DNA of 64,000 bases from Lachnospiraceae bacterium (GTDB taxonomy: Bacteria > Bacillota > Clostridia > Lachnospirales > Lachnospiraceae), in contig JAFSYI010000084.1 in the NCBI GenBank assembly GCA_017450065.1, positions 1-64,000 on the forward strand. The letters run 5' to 3'. Below are positions 51,153 through 62,000 of this stretch, one piece after another (the stretch's first letter is position 1; each line of letters starts with the position of its first letter). The position numbers and the translations under genes are program-made. The notes under the pieces were generated by a model. That model worked only from the letters and a program-made list of their open reading frames with translations. It was not told where the DNA came from and searched no databases.

Positions 51153-52946
51153 TTATTCCTCCACTTTACCAAAGTAATTAAACATAAGCATTGTTATGTC
51201 ATCAAACTGCGGTGCCTCACCTACAAATTCATCAATATCCTTACGTACAGCCCTTAAGACTTCCTCAGGCTTTTCGTCTTTCGTACGGTTCAGCACATTA
51301 AGCATGCGGTCTGTTCCGTAAAGCTCATTATTGGCATCGGTAGCCTCGGCAACACCATCGGTATATACATAGAGACTGTCTCCGGGATAAAGCTCGAACT
51401 CATGCTGTCTGAAAGGAATACCTTCCATCGTTGCAACAGCCGGGGAATGCTTATAGATCGACAGCTCGAAATCCCCGTCTTTTCTCCTGATCGCAGGATG
51501 TTCATGTCCTGCATTGGCAGCCCAGCCTTTCCCCGTGCTGATTTCTATGATGGCAAGCCATACGGTTACGAACAGCTCGGCGTCATTTCCCTCACACAGT
51601 GTATCATTAACCTCGGAAAGTATATCTCCGGGAAGCCCTCCCTGCTGAGTCCTTGTCTTAATAAGAGTCTTGGCGATAACCATGAACAGTGCTGCGGGAA
51701 CGCCCTTACCGGATACATCCGCCATAACAAGAGCTATGTGATCGTCGTCTACCATGAAGAAATCATAGAAGTCTCCACCAACCTCCTTGGCCGGATTCAT
51801 GGTAGCATACAGATCGAATTCGTCCCTGGTCGGAAATGCGGGGAATACTCTTGGCAGCATGTCCGCCTGGATCTGCGTTGCGACGTTAAGCTCGGCTCCG
51901 ATACGCTCCTTCTCTGCCGTGACATGCTGGAGATTGACCATGTAATCCTTAAGTTCAACGATCATATCGGCGAACTGGTCGGACAGGCTCCTTATCTCGT
52001 CATTGCCTTTTTCATTTACACGTATTTCGTCAGCAACATGTACATCCTTGCTGTCAGAATACTTTTCAACACTTCCCTCAAGACTTATTATACGATAAAG
52101 GAATTTCCTCTTAATTATGTAAACCATTGCGAGCATTCCAAAGAACAATACTAAAAATGCGCCGATAAACTGTACATACACACCATTCAGAATAGTCTTA
52201 TTTACTGCATCAATATTCAAATCCGAACATACCAAGCCTATCTTCTCCCCATTGATATATACAGGTGTATAATAGGCATATGAATATCCGTACTCATTAT
52301 CAAAAACATCAAAGCCTTCCGGCGATATACCTGTATGCCAAGCCTCCCACATTCTGGTATATTTCGCGGGATCCTCTTCTACTATATCCGCAAGCCTGAT
52401 ATATGTCTTTCCGTCAACAACCTTTTCCTCACGCACCGCATCTATCATATAACACATATTCGGTTCTTCAGTGGGGAAGATAAAGTATGTATACTTAATT
52501 CCGAACGAATCCCTTGCCTCTTCGAAGACAGTAAGCCAGTATTCAAAGATATATGTGGCGTAAACCAGCTTAACATCCTCGTCAAGGTCATCAAAGAAGA
52601 TATCTTGTCCATATATCTTACCGGGATATCTATCCATAAATATACTCTCGAATTTTTCCTTGCTTTCATTGAACTCATCATCATAATCTATCGGAATGAG
52701 CATCTCATCGCCATGCTTTAGTATATAATCCTTAAGATGGGCAAAATCAGTACCTTCTCTTTCTATCAATGCCCCCAGATAAATATTTATGTTCTTCAGG
52801 TTTTCCTCACACTGTCGGTGATAGGATCTGTCTTGAACAACATAGGTATATATGGTATTCATAATGAGAGTGACAAATGCATAAATTGTAAACATTATTA
52901 CGAACAGTTTTATCAGGCTTTTCTTCTTGATCTTATCATTCTTCAT
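51153..52946 (-). CDS. Membrane SpoIIE/RsbU-type PP2C phosphatase
   Basis: 597 residues. Membrane segments (about 10-33 and 258-280) flank an outside sensor of about 220 residues. Then come HAMP, a coiled coil (VTAEKERIGAELNVATQIQ) and a SpoIIE phosphatase domain (about 365-590) with metal-binding motifs EVGGDFYDFF, ADVSGKGVPA, NAGHEHPA and YTDGVAEA. Such proteins dephosphorylate anti-anti-sigma factors in partner-switching systems. No STAS or anti-sigma gene is near, so the target must lie elsewhere. Its position between the NRPS and the exporter genes, touching the HlyD-like ATG, suggests that it regulates or is regulated with this cluster. Confidence 0.86.
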   Translation of the reverse strand: MKNDKIKKKSLIKLFVIMFTIYAFVTLIMNTIYTYVVQDRSYHRQCEENLKNINIYLGALIEREGTDFAHLKDYILKHGDEMLIPIDYDDEFNESKEKFESIFMDRYPGKIYGQDIFFDDLDEDVKLVYATYIFEYWLTVFEEARDSFGIKYTYFIFPTEEPNMCYMIDAVREEKVVDGKTYIRLADIVEEDPAKYTRMWEAWHTGISPEGFDVFDNEYGYSYAYYTPVYINGEKIGLVCSDLNIDAVNKTILNGVYVQFIGAFLVLFFGMLAMVYIIKRKFLYRIISLEGSVEKYSDSKDVHVADEIRVNEKGNDEIRSLSDQFADMIVELKDYMVNLQHVTAEKERIGAELNVATQIQADMLPRVFPAFPTRDEFDLYATMNPAKEVGGDFYDFFMVDDDHIALVMADVSGKGVPAALFMVIAKTLIKTRTQQGGLPGDILSEVNDTLCEGNDAELFVTVWLAIIEISTGKGWAANAGHEHPAIRRKDGDFELSIYKHSPAVATMEGIPFRQHEFELYPGDSLYVYTDGVAEATDANNELYGTDRMLNVLNRTKDEKPEEVLRAVRKDIDEFVGEAPQFDDITMLMFNYFGKVEE

Positions 52947-53023
52947 AGTGTTACATCCTTTACTTAATATATAATGATTTGTAGTTTTTATTAAAGATAC
53001 CGGTCAGAACTCCTTTAACCATT

Positions 53024-56000
53024 TTATTTCATAATCAATTTTTTTACAATCTCCGATATAACACTTCGGTATTTGGAAAGAAATACCAGATGTTCATCAT
53101 AATCACACGATATAATGAAAGTACGTCCCATAGTATATGTATATGACGCCCATGGATTGTCTCCGGACAAGGTATATAATACAGCATCATCCCCGGAATC
53201 GCTGGCAAGCAATATACTATCGATCTTAGCCATTACCCTGCCTTCTGTGTGCAATTCATTACAGACATTTGCCGAATAAACGAGATACGTTTCGTATAAC
53301 GAATGCAGCAGCGTATCGCTGCTCTCTTCACCCATAAGCGCTTTCAGTCTGTTTCTCAGATAGGTGACATCCTGAATTTCCTCCATGTGGTCTTCACTGT
53401 TATCATCTACATTGCTTCCCGTAAAAATGGCCACAGCAGTTCTTAATCTTTCAGACCTTTCCTTATCTTTATCGTAAACACCTCCTTCATCCCTGTACGG
53501 AACTGATTCGAGCATTATAATTTGACCTACGGTATAGCCCTGCTTCTCCAGTATTCCTGCTATCATATGCGCTACGTTTCCTCCCTGTGAATATCCCACA
53601 AGGATATCTCCATCCTTAAATTCCGTGACCACGCTGTCGGTATATTTCCTAACCGTATCGACCCACAGATTCTCACTGTACGGATCGTATCCGGTCAACT
53701 CATCAAGCGACATGGTGCCAAATCTGTTATACTTATCATCCGTTAAAGCGAATATTCTTCCCTCAGTGCTTATATCCTCAACAAATGGGATATAACATAA
53801 AGACATTCCTCCGGATGGAGGTACACAGAAAATTGATGGCCGATCGATCCTCCCATCCCTAAGCAGCATCATTCCATTATTATTTCTCTCACTTCCGTTC
53901 CAATTATTTAACATGCGCTCACCGAGCAGTGCGGGCGTCGGGTAGCCTGCAACATCGGAAACTCTTATATGATATCTGTGAAGTCCGGATACAAGCTTCA
54001 TTACATCTATTGAACTGCCACCCAGTTCGAAGAAGGAATCATTCCTGCCGATTCTTTCAATTCTCAGAATTTTCCTAAACAACCCGGCAACAAGTTGTTC
54101 AAAAAAGCCAACCGGTGCTGAAAATCCGGACATCTCTTTCGGCGTCGGAAGTGCCTTTATATCCAGCTTGCCGTTTATGGTAAGAGGCAATTCGTCCACT
54201 CTTTCTATAACCGATGGAACCATGTACGCAGGAAGCCTCTTTAAAAGCCTGTTTTTAAGCTGTCTCAGATCAAGCTCCTCCTCTGATGTTATATAAGCAA
54301 CAAGGTATGGCTCCCTATCTCCATCCTTCCGGTTTATTACCGCAACCTCCTTGACCGGTTCATACTTCCTGATGCAGTTCTCTATCTCACCTGTTTCTAT
54401 ACGGAACCCCCTTATCTTGATCTGATCGTCTTCTCTTCCAAGGAATCGCAGTTCCTTATCAAGACCATATACTCCGATATCTCCCGAATGATATATCTGT
54501 CCATCCTCATAAGGATTGTCCGTAAACTTCTGCCTGTTTAACTCATCACGGTTATGATACCCCCTTGCAAGTCCGTTACCACCGATGCATATTTCTCCTT
54601 TCTGTCCGATACCGCAAAGTTCATCCCCCTGCATGACATATACACGCTTACCCCGGTAAGGAGTACCGATGGGAATATACCTGGAATCTCCCGTCTCATA
54701 CGTATGGACAGTCGCATTGACACAGGCTTCCGTCGGGCCATAATCATTTACCAGTATCTGTGTATATTTCGACCATATTGCAAAGGTTTCCGCATTAGCA
54801 GCATCTCCTCCGGCGCAAACAATCTTAAGATCACCGAATTCGGCAGGGTCTAGAGCCTGCAGCAGTGCATTGGTGGTTATCAGTATCCTTACGCCTTTGT
54901 TCCTGCAGAATTCAGCAGTGTCCTCGGCACTTCCAAGCACTGACCTTGGTATCGTGCATACTGTTCCCCCGGAACCAAGGGTAACGAATATCTCCTGTAA
55001 AGAAGCATCAAACACATAATTAGCTGCCTGCAAGACCGGCATGTCGAAAAAACCGTAATACCCGATATTGGATATTACCATACCTGCAAGCGCGGAATGC
55101 CCGACCTCTACACCCTTAGGCTCACCTGTCGTACCGGAGGTATATATCATATAAGCCAGACGGTCACCAGACAGTCCGGACGGCAGAACAAGCTCCTCAT
55201 CCACTTCATCATGGCTATTTGCTCGAACATCAACATCAATAACTCTTAGTCCAAGTTCCGTAAAAAGCTCTTCCCTGCCATCAGTTTCTGCGTCAGTGTA
55301 TCGTAATATGGTCTCAGCGCCGCAATCTTTAATTATATATTTTATCCGCTCATCGGGATAATCAGGATCCAGCGGAACATATGCACCTCCTGACATAAAT
55401 GCGGCTATCATCGATATTATCATACCGACACCCCTGTCACAGAAAAGCGCTATAAACCTTTCCCCACCGTATCCTATCCGGCCTGCCAGCCTTGCAGACA
55501 GAATCCAGAGTTCTCTATAGCTTAATTCAGAGTCAAGCCCGGAAACAGCCTTAGCATCCGGATTCTTCATAACTGTTTTACGGATCATATCAAGCACAGT
55601 CTGATTGGGTGACTCACATTTAATCCCTGCCATATCTCCAAGCATCATCCGACGTTCATCGGTCGGTATCCTCGCAAGCTCACCCATCTTATGTTCCAAA
55701 TCCGATGTTATCTGATCTATTATATGCATATATCTTCCTACGAGAAGATCAATATAACGCCGGTCATAACGTGTTTTGTCATACTGTATTGATACGGTAA
55801 AGCTACTACCCTCTTCAACACTTACGGAAATAGGATAATCGACCTCTTCATGTATCATTTCATATTGATACCGGTCATTGTTATCGGTTTCGGGGAAATT
55901 CTCATACACATAGTGCGTACTTATTAGATCTGATGCCTTAATACCATCCGTACCTGCCCTGTCAAGCGGCACATCAAGCGCATCCTGCATGGTATAATAA

Positions 56001-59000
56001 TCCTCCTGTCTCTGTCTGAACACCTCATGAACCTTTGTATCTGCTGTCCATTTTATTCTGACAGGTACGGTATTGATAAACATACCCACTGCACTTGTGA
56101 TCCCTTCCGGTCCGTTCTCACGTCCGGAGACTGTCTCGCCGAATACAACATCGTCCGTATTATTCTCAAAACCAAGCAATATTCCCCAAACACAACCAAA
56201 AAAACATCCTGTAGTGATACGGTTTTTTTCTGCGAATCTGTGTATGCGTTCCTTACTTTGTCCGTCTATAGTAAAGCTTACAAAATCAGCAACACCGCTC
56301 CTTCCTTCATTATCTTTACCGTAGAATATCCCTGTCCCTTCGTCTATACCTTCAAGATATTTGTTCCATGTTTCAAGCTTACCATATACATGCGAACCTG
56401 CTCTGTTTCTTAAGAAATCCGCAAATGAGCAGCCCAATCTGCTCTCCCTTTCCGCTGTATCAAACAGATACTCCGGACTTACTCCACGCATAAGCATTTG
56501 ATAGTAATTCATAAAAGTATCGATAAGGATTGAAAAGCTCCATCCGTCAAGAATACAGTGATGCGACGTAATCAGCACTTCCATATCCGCATCATGTATG
56601 GCTTTTTCCGGAATAGTCACCCTGAACATAATCTCTGAAGAGGGATTCATGCCACGCTCCAGATCTTCCTGAACCATCTCATCAAAACCCACGGCTTTGG
56701 AATATATTATTTCAGGCTTTATCCTATCTTCCTTCAGGATTATCTGAACCGGCTGTTCAAGACCGCTGTAAAGCATCTGTATACGCAGTACATCAAAACG
56801 GACAAACACTGCCTGCAATGCTTTTTCAAAATGAGAGCCGTCCCACTCCCCCTTTATGGTAAGTCTGTCTTGAAGAAAATAGGCACTGCTGTCAGGTTCA
56901 ATCATGTATCTGTACAGCATTCCCTGCTGAAGTGGCGTGAGCGGACTTATCATCTCTATATCCTGTGGCGAATATATATCTGTTATTATTCTCCACTCAT
57001 CCATTGTAAGTATCCGCCCCACACAAAAATCAGACGGAGTATATATACGATCATTACGGGAGCTGCTTCGGACAATGGTCGTGATCATGCTTACATAATT
57101 GTCAACGATGCGTTCTATCCTGCCTGCCTCAAATACCTTGTCGTACAAGCACTCTATCTTAAAACCTGCTCCTGTATCCCGTATATTTACGGAAATAGTC
57201 TCAGGATCCACATTTACGGGACTGATCTCTACTCCGCCATACTCATCGGTCCATTCTATGACCGAATCGTGCTTTACCTTCTCACTGCCAAGATAATTAA
57301 ACACAAGCCCGCCAAGCTCCGTAAGGTCATCAAACATAAGACCATACCCTATACCTGAATTCGGAATCCCCGCCATTAACTCCTTAAGCTCTATGATCTG
57401 CTCATCGATCAGATTGTGGACATGTAGTATTACAGGATATACTGCAGTAAACCATCCCACCGTACGCTCAGTATGCGGCAGTATTCCTGCATCCGTACGT
57501 CCGTGACTCTCCATCTGAAGCAGTAAGACTTCTACGCCATCCGAATCAAATACCGATTTACAAAGAACTGCCATCAGAACTGTCTCCGGACCGGCTCCGT
57601 AACGAAGTTGAGCAAGTGTCTTCAGCTTGTGGGCGGTCACCTTATCCACAGTTCTTGAGACAGTACCATATCCCTTTTCGGTGTCACTTCCATTTCTCTT
57701 ATACGAGTCCAACCATTCTGATATATTGTATCTTGAAGATTCCAGTTCTTCATGAACCGACATCCAATACTCTTTCTCGGATCTAAACGCATTATTGCTT
57801 CCGTATTTCCACAGGCTTTCCGACCATTCCCCAAAGGATACAGTGCTGTCGGGGAGCAGCTTTAGTGACTCTTCATAGCCTCTGCTGTATAACTTTTTCT
57901 TTACCGCCTGTTCGTATAAAGTATTAATATCTTCCGTTATAATATCCCAGGATACCTCATCTATAACATAATGATGAAATGAAAGGAATAGATAAGTCTT
58001 CTTTCCGTCTTCAAATACCGCAGCACCCATCACTTTACCAGACATAAGATCCATTGAGGAATTAATGTCATTCATCAGCTTTTCACGTTCCACGGAAGAT
58101 ATATTTCCATATACTTTCAGTGTGAGTACCGGAGCCTCCCTGGCATCTCTTATGCCTATGTTTCCGTCATTCTTAAGGTACATCCTCAGCATACCATGGC
58201 AATAGATCAGTCCGTTCAGAGCCCATTCAAGCGAATGTATATCCACTTTACCCTTAACAAGAAATACTGTGCTTTGATTGTAATATGAAGGCTCAGGCAT
58301 ATGTGCTGCCGCAAACATCCGCATAACGGGCGTAGGTCTGACTGTATCATATTCCCGATATGATATTTGCTCATTCCTTTTCAGAGCAGCCGCCATACCC
58401 TTTATGCTATGGCTCTTTAAAACAGATGAGGCATTTATGGCATATCCCTTTTCTCTGAGTAATGCAACAATACGTATCGCCTTGATTGAATCGCCGCCAA
58501 GAGAGAGAAAATCATCGGAAACACTTACATTCTTCAGCCCCAGAACCTTCTCAAAGGACATACAACAATCCCTCTCTTCCTGTGTTACAGGGGCGCAATA
58601 GTCATTCATTATTGTCTGTCTGTCAATAACATCTCCCGGATCCGGCAAAAGATTCCGGTTTATCTTTCCGTTTATAGTAAGCGGTAATTCTTCAAGTGGA
58701 ACAAGTACCGAAGGCACCATATATTCCGGAATCCTGTTCTTAAGTTCTTTTCTTATTCTCTTAAGTCCGGGATCTTCCGGGTCTTTCGGAACATAATATC
58801 CACACAACAGCTTCTCGCCCTTGCTGTCTTTAACAATAACTACGGCATTCCTGACCGAAGCAATGGAACGCATCGCCGATTCCACCTCTTCAAGTTCTAT
58901 CCTGAACCCGCGTATTTTGACCTGATTGTCTAAACGGCTTATAAATTCAATATTTCCGTCAGGCAACATCCTTGCAAGATCGCCGCTCCTATACAGCTTT

Positions 59001-62000
59001 CCATCTGTAAAAGGGTCATCGGTAAATCTCTCTGCTGTCAGATCAGGTCTGTTGTGATAACCTCTGGCTACCTGTTTACCTGCTATACACAATTCTCCTG
59101 GAACTCCGATACCACAGAGTTCATTTCCTTGCATTATGTATATATTCAATCCGGGCGCAGGCCGCCCTATAGGTACGTTCTCTCCTTTTAAATCCGTCTC
59201 ATCACTGAGCACTCCCTCTCTTGCAAAAACATAACTCGATGCATTGACAGTTGTCTCCGTAGGTCCATAAGTGTTATAAACAGTTCTTCCCCTGCTCCAT
59301 GCAAGAAGTAATGACCTGTCAGGAGCTTCACCCCCGACATCCAGCAACCGCAGGCTCTTAAAATTATCAGAAGAAAGAAGTCTTAAGTATCCGGGGGTCA
59401 GAGAAGCCACTGTGACCTTATTATCCTCGCAATAACGTGCTAAAGCATCCGGATCATTGTTAAGTCCTTTGGGAATAAGACAGAGTGTACCACCAACTGT
59501 AAGAATATGGAATATGTCCCATACTGACTGATCGAAAACAAAATTTGCAAACTGAAGTACCGTATCTTCCTTATCAAGATCGTATATCTTCCCATAGGCA
59601 TCCAACATCGCCGAAAGCTGTCTGTGCTCCACCACAACACCCTTCGGTTCTCCTGAAGTACCTGATGTATAAATCATATATGCTATCCTGTCCATACTTA
59701 CTTGCGGCAGTTCTTCAGTCCCATTGGTTTTACCAACGGTATCATCCCGAACATCCCCGTCATATGATACCGTCAGAACTGTAATACCAATCTTATCCGC
59801 CTCTTCCTTTATAAAAGACGGCAGCTCATATCCGCATACGACCATCGCATGCGGCATACAGTCTTTAAGCAGATACACGATCCTTTCCGCTGGATATTCC
59901 AAAGACACCGGCACATACCCGGCTCCGGAACGTAATATCCCGAGTATCGATGCTATCATTCCAGTGCATCTGTCAGACAAAAGGATAACTCTTAAGTCTG
60001 TTGTAGCTTCATCGTTCTTGCCCCGATTCATCCTGCCGACATAAGTCCTGTCGGTCACATATGATCTCACAAGAGCTTCCGCTATCCTTCCCGATCGGAT
60101 CCACAGTGTCTCGTAACTGACAACTTCATTCCGAAATATAACCGCTGTCTTGTCGGGACATCCCACAACATGATCTTCAATGCGCTTGATGACCGTATTC
60201 TGTCTGTACGGACATTCATCTCCGGCTGCCAGTCTTAACAATTCCTTTCTCTCCGCAGCATCCGTCATTGATAATGTATCAATATCCCGATCCGCCTTAT
60301 TGATACACTCTCTGATCAGATTCACATAATGTCTGCTCATAATGCTGACAGAATCCGATCTAAACAATTTCATATCGTATTCAAAGAAATAATTGTAGCA
60401 TCCTTCATCTTTACCGGTTTCCAGAGTGATATCGTACATAGGTCTTTCGTCTGCGGGGAACGTAACCCATGCTCTCCTGTTGTTGATATCTGAAAGAGAT
60501 GTCCCGAAATCCCTCATGGTAAAGAAATAATCAAACAGAAGATGATCATGCGATGTTCTTGTATATCCGCCAAGTGCCATAAAATCAGCGGCTATATCCT
60601 CGATTGCAATATGCTTGAATGTATGACAATCAAGAATTCTCTCCTTTACCTGTCTTAAAAGTCCGGAAAAGGTATCTCCTTCCCTGATATCTGTTAAGAC
60701 AGGTACGGTGCATGCAAACATTCCCTGCATTCTTTCGGTGTATTGGTCGCTCCGTCCGTCCATGACGGTTCCAGTGATAAATCTGCGTTGACCCGAATAC
60801 TTATACAGAAGCACAAAATAAACTGCAATAAAAAACATATAAGGAGTAACTCCGCTGTTCTTACATAGTACATCGATACTCCCCGAAAGCTCCTTCTCTA
60901 TTATCCCATATTCATGCCCCGCCTTCCCCGGATACAACGATCTTGCAATACTATCCTGAGGAAGCTGAAGCTCCTGAATATCATCATACCCAACAAAAAG
61001 CTTTCTCCATGCATCACGACCCTTATTGTATGCTTTTGTCTCTGTCTGCCTTCTTTCCCATGCCGCATATTCTTTCTGATGAAGCCTTGGAAGATCGATC
61101 TCCTGACCGTTATACAAGGCAACAAATTCCGAAGCAAACATCGAAGCACCAACACCGTCATTTATTATATGGTGCCAGTAGAATATAAGCCGATTGCCCT
61201 CATACTTCCACCAAAACAGCGGAGCTTTATCTAGCATAAATCCTATCGGTTCCGTCACGACCCTCGAACTCTCCACCGCTCTGTCTATCCATTCGTAGGA
61301 CGCCTCTTGTATCTTCTGAACAAATTTTCCGTCAATGATCTGAAAGCTGCTCCTTAAGCTCTCATGTATCCTGAACAGATCTGACAGGACTTCCATAATC
61401 CTTACAATGTCAAGCGGTTCCTCGTTATTTATCACAGCACTTATAAGATATGTCGGATCATCATCAGCAAGAAGCGCCTGTGCTGTATATATTCTCTCCT
61501 GTGCCTTACTTATCTCATAGTATTCCTGCTCCGGCAGAGTCGAATCACTCATCGGTTCATATTCCAATATGTCCGTATTCTTATGCTTTTCTTCAACCTT
61601 AAGGGCTAATGCGACCACCGTTGGATTCTCCATAACATCTCTGACACTAAGCCGCACAGACAATTCTTTCTCAATACTATAAATAAGACCGGCAATAAGG
61701 ATCGAATTACCGCCTATAAGCATGAAATCATCATTTCTGCCTACTCTTTCGGTATTAAGCAGTAAGGCATATATCCCGGAAATCTTTCTCTCGGTTTCAT
61801 TTTCAGGTTCTTCATAAGCTGCCTTATAATTCTCAAAGGATGGTTTCGGAAGCCTGTCATAATCAATCTTCCCGTTTGTATTAAGCGGGAAGCTGTTAAC
61901 CCTTATGAAAAACGACGGAAGCATATAAGAAGGTTTTTTCAACAGTATGAACTGCGAAAGCCTGCCTTCATCTATTATATCTTCGGAAATGTAGTACGCC

